Below are positions 36,530 through 45,822 of a stretch of 64,000 bases of DNA, piece after piece; positions within the stretch are counted from its first letter, which is position 1, and each line of letters starts with the position of its first letter. The stretch is from Echinometra lucunter (taxonomy: Eukaryota > Echinodermata > Echinoidea > Camarodonta > Echinometridae): NCBI GenBank assembly GCA_029962745.1, contig CM057165.1:4491935-4555934 (forward strand), read 5' to 3'. The translations under genes were made by a program, and so were the position numbers. Under the pieces are notes generated by a model. That model saw only the letters and a program-made list of their open reading frames with translations, made no database searches and was not told where the DNA came from.

Positions 36530-38590
36530 CAATAGAGCGCTTTTGTCGGTATAGCTCACTTCCCTCGCTTGTAGAAACACAAGTTTAGGACGGCAAGATA
36601 GGTGCCCAAATTCATATTTGGCAGATAGGTGATCGAATATAATCTATTTAGATATCTTATTCAGGATTATATCCTATTCTGATGACGACAGTTAAAAAGA
36701 ATTGCTTTTTTCTCTCTCGCTGTGCTCGCTTGTATGATGCTTGGGAAAGCAAACGAATTCTGCAAGCGAGATGACCAAACTGAAATATCTTACAAGCCCA
36801 CAGTGTATTTTGCTGACGAATTATCACTTCTTCTTTAAAAAAGTGTATTTTTTCATCGATCGCTGCCTTCGCTCATATATTTAGATACAAGACAGTTAAG
36901 GAAAGAAACGAATTGGATAAGCGAGGTGACCGAATTTAGATATCTTATAGGTCGATAATGTATTTTGATGACGATTTATCAGTTCTTCCTACAAAAAGTG
37001 TTTTCCTCGCTCGTATCAGTGATATTTAGACACGGGATGGTTGAGAAAGCAAACGAATTGGGCAAGCGAAGTGACCAAATTGAGATATCTTATAGCCCCA
37101 TAGTGTTTTTTGATAATGAATTATTATCACTTCTACTTAAAAAAGTATTTTTTTTTTTCATCGATCGCTGCGTTCGCTCATATATTCAGGTGCAAGATAG
37201 TTAAGAAAAGAAACGAATTGGATAAGCGAGGTGACCGAATTTAGATATCTTATAGGTCGATAATGTATTTTGATGATGATTTATCAGTTCTTCCTACAAA
37301 AAGTGTATATTTTTCCTCGCTCGTATCAGTGACATTTAGATACAGGATGGTTGAGAAAGCAAGCGAATTGGGCAAGCGAAGTGACCGAACTTAGTTATCT
37401 TACAGCCCCTTAGTGTATTTTGATGACGAATTATCACTTCTTCTTAACCCATTCGTGACAGGAATTATTTAAAGCCTAATTTGATCAGCTTTTATTCTTC
37501 AAATTGGCAACACCAAAATTTTTATTTTATTGCTACATTTTATTTATAAAACGTCATGTATCAGAAATGAATATAAATTGACAGAAATTATGATGAGAAG
37601 TCAAAAAGTTTGCAATATGCAGGGGAAAACGGTGATTTTAAAACTTCTATCACATTGCCAATTTAAGGATTTAAGTGCTTATTTTCCTTTTAAAAAAATT
37701 CACCATCAAACAACGAATATTGACGCAACCAAAATGGGCACAGTTTGTGTAGAATTTTTTGCTCTTTGTGCTCATGTATTTGGTATGATTTTTAGGGCTT
37801 TGCATCAAATGATATTAGGCCAAACCACAAAAAGTGGACCTCTGTCACGAATGGGTTAAAAAGTGTATATTTTCCTCGCTCTCTGCCCTCACTCGTATGA
37901 TATTTAGATACAAGATAGTTAAGAAAGCAAACGAATTGGGCAAGCGAGGTGACCGAATTTTATCTTATAGGCATGATAGATCGATAAAGTATTTTGATGA
38001 CGAATTATCAGTTCTTCCTACAAAAAGTGTAGATTTTCCTCGCTCGCTGTGCTCTCTCGTATCATTTCTAGATAAAAAATGATTTCGGAATGAAAAAAGA
38101 AGAAGAAGAAGAAGAAAGCCGGCAGGTGGGGTGACCGAATGTACATCTTCTAAACATTAAGTGTACTTCGATGACGAAATAATCATTTGATCGTCAAAAG
38201 AATGCATTTTTCCTCGCTCGCTTGTAGGCCTCATATTTATAAACAGGGTTGTTTGGCGAGAAAACAGTTAATTGGACCAGTAAGGTTCCAAAATAAAGTC
38301 ATGATATATTTGGCAGCAAGGTGAACATATCAGATATCTACTAGACCTACAATGTATTTTGATGACAAAATGAACACTTCTTTCATGACAAGAATGACTA
38401 TTTTGGCTTACTTGCTCCGCTTCAGATATCCCATAGGTCCACAGAGTTTTTTAATGAGAATGTAACACTTCAATCTTTCTTATTAAATAAGAAGTTCCAA
38501 GAAGTCCTTATTTTTCCGCTCGCTCGCTTTGCTCTCTCGCAGAATCTAAAAACTGGATGGTTCATATTCTAGAAAGAAGCGTCATTCCCC
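36530..38590. repeat. Satellite-like array, ~150-bp monomers in A/B dimers
   Basis: A recurring unit contains TTTTCCTCGCTCG, GATATTTAGATACA, (A/G)CGAATTGG(A/G)(C/T)AAGCGA(A/G)GTGACC and GATGACGA(A/T)TTATCA(C/G)TTCTTC. Landmarks sit near 36815, 36970, 37112, 37272, 37425 and 37998. The spacings are about 142-163 once the MITE at 37444-37859 is removed. A-type (CACTTCTTCTT) and B-type (CAGTTCTTCCTAC) monomers alternate. Flanking units are more decayed. Confidence 0.88.
37444..37859 (+). mobile_element. TTAA MITE family, copy 2, best preserved (piggyBac-like)
   Basis: Bounded by TTAA on both sides (37444-37447 and 37856-37859) with inverted ends CCCATTCGTGACAG and CTGTCACGAATGGG. It is inserted cleanly into a monomer of the surrounding array, so the TTAA is the target duplication. 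CCC termini and TTAA targets are hallmarks of the piggyBac group. The interior is non-coding, about 400 bp. Confidence 0.9.
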
Positions 38591-39532
38591 TCATCCCCCA
38601 ACATTACAAAGCTTGGCGACCCCTAAATGTTCCGTTTAAAAAATAAAAATCTACATTTTTGATATAGTTTGAAATGATTTATTTTGTTTTCTTGCGAGGA
38701 AGGGGGTACTTGGATTAGACTTAGAATGCAGCCTAACTCTCTTTCTCTCGGCAAATTTAGTTCTTACACTACCCCCCTTCATATTTGCCGAATACTGAAA
38801 CACTGCTTGCTGAAGGTTTGGCTCAGGCCGGGCTCAGCACCCCCTGTGAAAAATCCTTCCCAGGTGCCTGGGGAACCTGCGTTGAAATGATTAACTTTGC
38901 TTCCCTCATTCCTGGCAACCTGTCGGTACACTTGAAGGGATCAAATTTTTGTTATTTTCGACCTTATTATATTCTATAATTTGATAGCCTTTGTAATGTT
39001 CTTTTTCTGTTCTCTGATTTGCCAAATGAAATAGTAATAATGATGATAATAAACTTACACTACGTTTTCTAATTGTAGATCTTGTAAATATTGTAAATAT
39101 TGTACTCATTTTCTCTTGTATATTGGTTCATGAATGCAATCATATTACATTTTCAGTATTTGTCAGGAGATTGAGGATTTTATTAAATGGTACCGCCCAT
39201 TTTTGTTTATACATATTATATTCAAGTCACTGGGTCCTGTGCTTTTTCATTATGCATTCATTTAGTGGCATGCTAATTTACCCATGTAAAAGCAACTCCA
39301 ATGTCTTCGTCAAAAATTCGGTTCAACCGTGAACAGAAAAAATATTTCAAAATCAAACGTAGAAAATAATCAGAAATATAATTATGACAGTGAGCAATTG
39401 GTGAGAAAGAGAGAGAGAGAAAGAGAGAGAGAGAGAAAGAAAGAGAGAAAGAAAGATACCGAGATAGAGAGCAATAAAAATGATAAAGAGAGGGACATAG
39501 ATCAAAAAGGGTAGATAAAGATGGACAGAGAA

Positions 39533-39566
<34 letters not shown>

Positions 39567-40504
39567 CGGAGGGAACAAACGGTGAGTAGGAAAGAAAAAA
39601 AAAAAAAGAGCGAATGGCCTACACATTAATCCTTGAAAATGGTCCATTGTAATTCCTCCGTAGTTCGAATAACCAGAAAAAGAAACATAAAAAAAGAAAG
39701 ATCTATTATGATTCATCAATCCCAAACATTTCAAATTTATCTAGTCACGATGTTCCCCTATCAATTAAATTCTGACTCATATTGTCAACATCAGACTCAA
39801 ACAGTCAACATCACGGCCACAATAATACATTTTTATTATTTACGTCTCCAAAAATTACCTTTCGAATATAGAAAAATGATCATGGGCCTGTTCAAAGTGT
39901 AATTTTCTTCTCGAAAGTGTAAAACAGTTTTTGTGCTTTTAGATATAACACACAAGATCATTCTTGAGATTTTATGAACAGCTCCTACGGCCCTTTGAAA
40001 GTCATTTTTATTTTGTAGGCTTCCAGCGTGGCACATACCCTCCCGTGCCATAAGTATCACAACATACCTACATTGCATATGAATTTTGAGTTATTAGCCT
40101 TTCTGTATTTGGTGATTTTTCGTTTATAACCAGTGAATGATGTCGACCATTTTTGTATATTTTAAAAGGGAGAACTTGTTATTTTCTGTCCTGAGAGCAG
40201 TAGATATCCTGACCATTGAATGGCCGACAACATTCAATGGTTATAAAAGGAAAATCACAAAATACAGAAGGGCTTATAACTCACAAATGCATACGCAATT
40301 CAGCTAGGTTACAATACTTGTGGTACAGGAGGTACACCCACACCAGACATGTGCCAGATGAAAAGCAAACACACTTTGGACTTTGCCTTCACCAAGCATT
40401 TCTTTTTAAACGCCCTCATCGATGGTATGGCTTCTCATACACATGTAAATGTTGAACATACAGCACCTTGATCGATTTTTCTTATTGAATTAAAATAAAA
40501 ATCA
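38591..40504. other. No gene; (GA)n microsatellite at 39408-39556
   Basis: A long (GA)n/(GAAA)n tract with an interruption near 39460-39530 ends in a G-run at 39556-39567. The remainder is AT-rich. The two halves of a weak inverted repeat around 39960-40280 were not resolved. No protein features recognised. Confidence 0.5.
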
Positions 40505-40690
40505 ACTTTATACCAGAAGCTGCAGAGCGTTTTTTTAAAGGGGGGGGGGGCTGCACGTACAAACCAGGAAAATCACTTTCGGGTTTTTGTACAGAGGAAA
40601 ATGTGTCTACTCAAAAAGGTGAGGGGGGGGGGGGGCTGCAGCCCCCCCAGCTCCTGTGGTTCCGCGGCCTCTGTATACTTAGCAACATTT
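40505..40690. mobile_element. Poly-G DNA element with CCGCGGCCTCTG right end
   Basis: Two G-tracts (about 40540-40550 and 40622-40634) each lead into GCTGCA. The right end reads CAGCTCCTGTGGTTCCGCGG CCTCTG, i.e. CAGAGGCCGCGG on the other strand, which resembles hAT-type CAGNG termini. The left end CAGAAGCTGCAGAGCG is a poor partner. No clean 8-bp target duplication was seen. Confidence 0.5.
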
Positions 40691-40710
40691 TTGACTAACC
40701 GGAAAGGCCA

Positions 40711-40860
40711 GGACCCCGTCTTATAAAGAGTTGCGATTTATTCAAATCCATCGCAACTATGAGATTGATTTCAACTCCTATCTCTTAAGTACATAGTTGA
40801 AATCAATCTCAAAGTTGCGATCGATCTGAATCAATCGCAACTTTTTATAAGACGGGGGCC
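40711..40860. mobile_element. Hairpin MITE with CCCCGTCTTATAA ends
   Basis: The left arm GGACCCCGTCTTATAAAG...GTTGCGAT...GAGATTGATTTCAACT is mirrored on the right by AGTTGAAATCAATCTCA...TCGCAAC...TTATAAGACGGGGGCC. Almost the whole 150 bp is arm sequence. Non-coding. Confidence 0.88.
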
Positions 40861-41666
40861 CAGAACTTAAGTACTGTTGCAGGCGAAATACATTGGTAGT
40901 TGTCCCAATGTGTATTTAGTTTATAATTTAGTTACAAAAGGCTCAGACAAGGCCTCTACACCTCCTTATTTTTTTTTAGGTTTCCCTAGGTTTCTCAAAC
41001 AGAATAACGGAATAGAAAACTGTTTTGGTTTCATTTTGTTTGTATTATTTGTTTATTTGTAAAGCACCTACAGATATATTTTCTGTAATTATGAGCACTG
41101 TATGAAGCTTAAGATAAAAACAAAGTGCTGAGTGCATTACTTCGTGATGAGTCAGGGGGCTTGACACCTCGTGCACAATATCAACTATAAAGTTTCTAAA
41201 GTTTTAACTAAGTAAACTGACTATTACCATCCATACTCTTTATCAATTCAATAATTAAAAGTTTTTTTTTGGTTTTTATTCATTTATTTCCTCAAATATT
41301 GTTGATAGCCCTTTCAACAGAGGTTGATTTTCAAAGAGGTCCACATACTTTAAAAACAATAACAAATCAAAATTTACAGGAATAAAACTGAACACAATTA
41401 TACAAAAAGAAAAATATAAACAAACAAAACAAACAATAAACAATGTGCAAGAGAACAAACAAAAGTAACTCATGAAATTATAGATCATAAATCATAAATC
41501 ATAAAACTACAGCCAGCTTTATACTACCGAAAAGTGAATGAGTATATTTACCTATGATATTCCATAATTCTGCCCCCTGTACGCGAAACATCTTTTACCA
41601 TAATTCGTCTTTCTATGAGGTATATGAAAATGTTGGCTACTCTCTTAATTGTTTAGACTGAGATGA
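40861..41666. other. No gene recognised
   Basis: AT-rich sequence with no convincing exon. The minus frame at 41276-41488 is hydrophobic and Phe/Cys-rich, but it is a product of A-rich plus-strand sequence. Confidence 0.45.
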
Positions 41667-41753
41667 GGGACCAATCCAAAATTAGATTGAAAATCTCAAT
41701 CTAATATAGTTAGAAGTCAATCTTTTTCTCAGTCTAATTTTGGATTGGTCCCC
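41667..41753. mobile_element. Small hairpin MITE
   Basis: Ends GGGACCAATCCAAAATTAGA and TCTAATTTTGGATTGGTCCC form a near-perfect inverted repeat around CAATCTAATATAG. Further AATCT-rich sequence to about 41790 may belong to the same or a second element. Confidence 0.85.
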
Positions 41754-41879
41754 AACGACAATCTTATAGATTGATTTCCAATCTAAGGAATTTAGAGAGT
41801 AGGATACATACAATTTACATGTAACGCAGTACGAAGCACTCTATTTTGTAGTATTTTTAAGATCTGCACACTGTTAAAA

Positions 41880-42530
41880 AAATTGGGTAATTTTAGTTGG
41901 GTAAGACATTGTTGATTAGAATTTTGCCCAAAGCTGTGGAAATCTTGCCAAAATATAGTAAAGACCATTTGACCAATTTGTGTAAAAATCATTTTCATGA
42001 TTTTGCTCAACTGTTGGTCATATTCCAACCAACACTACCGGTCACATGGATGTTGGGCAAAATTCATTCTTACAGTTGGTTAATTCCATGAAAGTATCCA
42101 CTAGTTGGGTAATTTTTTTTCTACAATATTGGCAAAATAAAAATGAATATTCATGACTTTTCATTAGCGTATTGTTTAGGATGGGCTTGATTTACTAACC
42201 GTCACAAAGCGCATATAAACTGGGTATATAAGATAGGATAACATAGGCTGTGATAGGATAGGTATTAGAATAGGAAAGGGTAGGATAGGATAAGTTTATG
42301 GTTAAACAGGTGTGAAGCAATAATTGCTATATTTTTTAATTTAGAAAATGAGGGCAACGGAATTTGCCCAATGACATAGAAGTTATTACCCTACAGTTGG
42401 GTAAATTCTGACAGTTGGGCAATAAACGCCGAAAAGTTTAATGGACAGCATACGGCCCAATGTTGGTTTAAAAAGTTGGTCAATGGGATTCACCTAACTA
42501 TGGGGAAAGAAAATTTACCCAATATTAGGT
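41880..42530. repeat. AGTTGGGTAA-rich element cut by the gap
   Basis: The words TTGGGTAA, TTGGGCAA and their complements recur about ten times (near 41884, 41897, 42052, 42104, 42366, 42400, 42414, 42460-42480, 42520). This resembles the arms of a palindromic DNA transposon. It runs straight into the N gap, so its other half may be missing. The short GATAGGATA-rich stretch near 42230-42290 is a separate micro-repeat. Confidence 0.6.
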
Positions 42531-43030
42531 NNNNNNNNNNNNNNNNNNNNNNNNNNNNNNNNNNNNNNNNNNNNNNNNNNNNNNNNNNNNNNNNNNNNNN
42601 NNNNNNNNNNNNNNNNNNNNNNNNNNNNNNNNNNNNNNNNNNNNNNNNNNNNNNNNNNNNNNNNNNNNNNNNNNNNNNNNNNNNNNNNNNNNNNNNNNNN
42701 NNNNNNNNNNNNNNNNNNNNNNNNNNNNNNNNNNNNNNNNNNNNNNNNNNNNNNNNNNNNNNNNNNNNNNNNNNNNNNNNNNNNNNNNNNNNNNNNNNNN
42801 NNNNNNNNNNNNNNNNNNNNNNNNNNNNNNNNNNNNNNNNNNNNNNNNNNNNNNNNNNNNNNNNNNNNNNNNNNNNNNNNNNNNNNNNNNNNNNNNNNNN
42901 NNNNNNNNNNNNNNNNNNNNNNNNNNNNNNNNNNNNNNNNNNNNNNNNNNNNNNNNNNNNNNNNNNNNNNNNNNNNNNNNNNNNNNNNNNNNNNNNNNNN
43001 NNNNNNNNNNNNNNNNNNNNNNNNNNNNNN
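42531..43030. other. Assembly gap, exactly 500 N
   Basis: Second placeholder gap, the same length as the first. The sequence on its right is the partner of the sequence left of the first gap. Confidence 0.98.
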
Positions 43031-43403
43031 TAATTCACACATAAAATGCATCATTCAGTTACTTGCTGCATCACTGGGGGGGAAAAAAAGCGCCACATCA
43101 TTACTTAGTGAAAAAAAGTTACATGCATCCAATTTGATTTCTTTTGCTCCAAAGCTGCGTCTCCAGCAAGACAATGCCACATACTAAGCTCAGATCGGCT
43201 CCAATACTAACATCGTAAGTGATGAACGGGCCTGCCACTGATGATGAGAGCGTAATGTACGTCTAGCATGGCAGACGCTTCGCAAGAAAATGTGCCCAGG
43301 CTCGTAAGCCAGGCTTTCATTGTCTCAAACATCTTCTTCACTCACCAAATCCTCGCTTATTCCACATTCCATGTTTCAAGAAACATATCTGGCTTGTACT
43401 CCA

Positions 43404-43409
43404 TTTATT
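43404..43409 (-). terminator. Candidate polyadenylation signal of the TOCA-family gene
   Basis: AATAAA on the minus strand, about 150 bases after the stop codon at 43562-43564. The position is plausible for a 3' UTR, but no cleavage evidence is available and other signals may lie beyond the contig edge. Confidence 0.45.
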
Positions 43410-43561
43410 CCACATTCTCAGCTTGTGTCTTAGTCCCATGCCTTTCAAATACATTGCAGGTGTACCATCAAAGTTCTATATGCAGTCCCACATATTGATT
43501 TTAGCGCGTGCTAAGCAATCCTGATATATGCTCAGCCCGATGTATGGATGTAGATATCGTG

Positions 43562-43701
43562 TTACACTATCTCGATGTAAGATGTGGGTACGTAACCCTC
43601 TTCCTCACCACGACGAACCCTTGTCCAGCCATCCCCGCTGTCTTTCTCAATCAGATCCAACTCCTCCCCATTCTCCATGCATAATAGATTGTCATCATCA
43701 G
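43562..43701 (-). CDS. FNBP1L: TOCA/CIP4-family adaptor, last exon (SH3 C-terminal half, stop)
   Basis: This 140-bp terminal coding exon begins after a TTGTGTTCTAG 3' splice site, with two bases completing a codon started by the previous exon. It encodes 45 residues and TAA. It carries the rest of the SH3 domain: RT-loop DDDNLL, GEELDLIEKDSGDGW with the conserved Trp that contacts Pro-rich ligands, RVRR, and the closing GYVPTSYIEIV. CIP4/TOCA proteins use this C-terminal SH3 to bind N-WASP and dynamin. The protein ends only a few residues after the domain, as is usual for the family. Identity rests on order and spacing across all five exons. Confidence 0.93.
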
Positions 43702-44212
43702 CTAGAACACAACATGATAATAATTTGAATTTATTGCATGCTCTGAAAATTTATCAATTCATCACTGTCATCGTCACCGTTTCAAAGCATCCCACAAACA
43801 CAGCATAAGACATGCCAACCTTCCCTAGCGCCACAACTGGGTGATGTGGCATGTGCCTGTAATCCAGCTAACTGTGGAAGTTATGTGCTGATTCAGCAGA
43901 CCCAGATTCGAGTCTGAGTCACATCTTTTCGGACGGTGACATGAAAGGTAGGTCCCAGGCATAAATAATCATATCTGATTGATACTCGTCTGTAAAAACC
44001 AAATTCAACAACAACAACCTGGTGGAAAGTAGGAGCATCTCACAGCAAATTAAGGAACACAATATTCTGCGTGTTCTTCACATGCAGGTTTTTAAATAAC
44101 GAGAGGAATCTCCGACAATATCCTAGATTCTATGTCAAAAAGGGTAAAGGTTTAAAATTCCTCTAAATAAGACTGGGTGGCAGCTATGTAACACCAGCCC
44201 CAGTGGCATGTA

Positions 44213-44290
44213 CATATATATATTGCGCCTTGAGCATCTCTTATGAAATGGATATGGCACCTAATAAATTGCATATATTATTATTATTAT

Positions 44291-44300
<10 letters not shown>
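44213..44300 (+). mobile_element. LINE/SINE 3' tail with (TTA)n and (TA)n
   Basis: TTGCGCCTTGAGCATCTCTT followed by GGCACCTAATAAATTGC and (ATT)n repeats the 3' UTR layout of the LINE fragment at 1640-2008. Only the 3' end is present. It lies in the intron between the last two TOCA-family exons. Confidence 0.65.
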
Positions 44301-44321
<21 letters not shown>

Positions 44322-44327
<6 letters not shown>

Positions 44328-44448
44328 TCTGGCCAACTTGCTTGGCTTCAGTAGGTTACAACATAGCACTATTTCTTTTGTACTGTGTTTGCCTAACAAA
44401 GCAATACAGTTTGTAACCTACTGAATCTGAGTTGGCCAGACTCTCTCT
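44322..44448. mobile_element. Hairpin MITE in TOCA-family intron
   Basis: GAGAGTCTGGCCAACTTGC ... CAGTAGGTTACAA on the left is mirrored by TTGTAACCTACTGA ... GTTGGCCAGACTCTC on the right, around a loop of about 55 bases. Non-coding. Confidence 0.85.
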
Positions 44449-44491
44449 ACATACGGCACTGACTAGCCCTTCCCTACCACACCCCCTATCT

Positions 44492-44743
44492 CACTATGAA
44501 CATGGCGGACAAAGCAAGCGGACAAAATAAACAACCTCTCATTCTACCCTTCACAATGGTTCTGGTAGTCAAAAGAACATCCCTTCACAGCTATGTTTAA
44601 TCATGTAGTTCCAGGTGAATATGCATGTGACACATGTTCCACACATTTTAGACAATAGCAGTGAAGGGATGTTCTTTTGACTACCAGAACCATTGTGAAG
44701 GGTAGAATGAGGGGTTGTTTATTTGTCCGCCATGTTCATAGTG
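44492..44743. mobile_element. Palindromic MITE with arms of about 85-95 bp
   Basis: Left arm from CACTATGAACATGGCGGACA through CCTTCACAATGGTTCTGGTAG to GAACATCCCTTCAC. The right arm is its inverted copy ending GTCCGCCATGTTCATAGTG. The arms are nearly identical except for a 13-base duplication (GCAAGCGGACAAA) in the left arm, so insertion is recent. It lies in the intron between the last two exons. Confidence 0.92.
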
Positions 44744-44832
44744 TCTGAATAACATTTTTCTCTCTTTATCTCATTGATCAAGGTGATCTTCAACATTTCG
44801 TACATCTATTCTTATACTTTCGTAATACTCAC

Positions 44833-44915
44833 TTTTAAATTCATAGAGAGCCCGACATTTTCCAATTGCCTCTTCTTGATCATCAAAACTGTTCTGTCCT
44901 CCCCAACCGGGACTG
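44833..44915 (-). CDS. FNBP1L: TOCA/CIP4-family adaptor, exon with start of SH3
   Basis: 83 bp, between a TTTTCCCCCTAG acceptor and an AAAA|GTGAGTATT donor. Phase is 2 in and 1 out, which fits the neighbouring exons exactly. It encodes a Gly/Ser/Asn-rich linker end, an acidic FDDQEEA stretch (vertebrate FNBP1L has a similar FDDEFED run), then IGKCRALYEFK, the first strand of the SH3 domain with its ALYDY-type motif. Joined to the next exon it reads into the acidic RT-loop. The exon is too short to stand out as an open frame and was recognised by splice sites and motif. Confidence 0.93.
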
Positions 44916-45099
44916 CTAGGGGGAAAAAAAAATGATGTAAATATTGCAAAACTGGAAAACTAACACAAGCATGGAAATTTAGTGAATTTCACAAACCGGG
45001 ACTGCTAGGGGGAAAAAAAATGAAGACGTAATGTATTCATGCAAATATTGCAAAACTGGAAAACTAACACAAGCATGGAAATTTTGTGAATTTCACAAA
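44905..45099. repeat. Tandem duplication of an exon 5' edge and its splice site
   Basis: Copies 44905-44993 and 44994-45099 both start AACCGGGACTGCTAGGGGG and share TATTGCAAAACTGGAAAACT and CATGGAAATTT(A/T)GTGAATTTC. On the minus strand each contains the CCCCCTAG acceptor and the first 11 bases of the SH3-start exon. The second copy has a 17-base insert. Confidence 0.92.
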
Positions 45100-45616
45100 T
45101 GTTGGGGTTTTGCCAAAGTGTCATACTGCGAAATTATTGACTTTCATGACAAGAAATATGAACAAGTGTACAGACACTAAAGCTGCCCTTGAAGCCATTT
45201 CAAAGAGGTCCAAAACAGCGTTTCAATTACAACTCTGGCACGGCAATCAAACAAACCCCATAAATGCAAACAAAATATTCATCTTTGTATGTTAGTACTG
45301 CCAACTGTATTCCATGTCTATCTATAGGTGCTTATTGTTCACTGCTCACTGCACGATGCTACAGAACTTGTATTTTTTTTTTCTGATTGAACATTTGAAG
45401 AAGTAAAATGGCGCGTTATGTGAGCCTACCCACATGGCACTGCAAGTTCTTTCCCACTGGAGTAGCTCTCATAATGACTTCTGTCTATTGTGCTGGTGAA
45501 TGTAGGTAATGGTTAGGGTTAGGATTAGAGTTAGGGCCACTCTTGATTTATCTCTGATCACCATAGCAATCTACCACACAGCCAATCTTCCCAAAAGACA
45601 ATGTAAGTCTTGATAC

Positions 45617-45822
45617 CTGAGTGGTTCTCCTGCTGAGTTCTGTCCGTCGTGCTCTGTGATGTTCTGTGGTGTCTCGGCCCCGCTGGGTGGGAGCCTCTCC
45701 GACTCTGTCTGACCCTGATCGTGCGTCTTCGAGGGCTGCTGGGGAGTGCCGTGCGGTGTGCTCTGGGGTGTGGTCTGAGGGGTATGAGTGACGGGCTTTC
45801 CTTCAGCATGTGCTAAGTAGTT
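45617..45822 (-). CDS. FNBP1L: TOCA/CIP4-family adaptor, linker exon after HR1
   Basis: 206 bp, acceptor ATCTTACAG, donor CTCAG|GTATCAAG, phase 0 in and 2 out. It opens with NYLAHAEGK, which continues the last HR1 helix and lines up with the NEAWLSEVEGK segment of human FNBP1L. The rest is a low-complexity linker rich in Thr, Pro, Gln and Ser (TPQTTPQSTPHGTPQQP), probably disordered, joining HR1 to SH3. Base composition is GC-richer than the introns. The linker sequence itself is not conserved with vertebrates, as expected. Confidence 0.9.

Larger units (their letters stand above)
43031..44144. repeat. Contig-start copy of the 1.1-kb segment (overlaps 8719-9822)
   Basis: Matches 8719-9822 over its whole length. 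The reading frame of the SH3 exon is intact here and broken in the other copy, so this is the better-quality version. It ends where the contig 1 copy runs into Ns. Confidence 0.9.

Noticed and set aside
36530..38590. CRISPR-like array
   Set aside because: The repeats are long (~150 bp), diverged and contiguous, with no short identical repeats and unique spacers. The context is animal DNA.
39273..39734. 153-codon minus-strand frame, Ser/Leu/Phe-rich
   Set aside because: Most of it is the complement of the (GA)n tract, and no domain or start context supports a gene.
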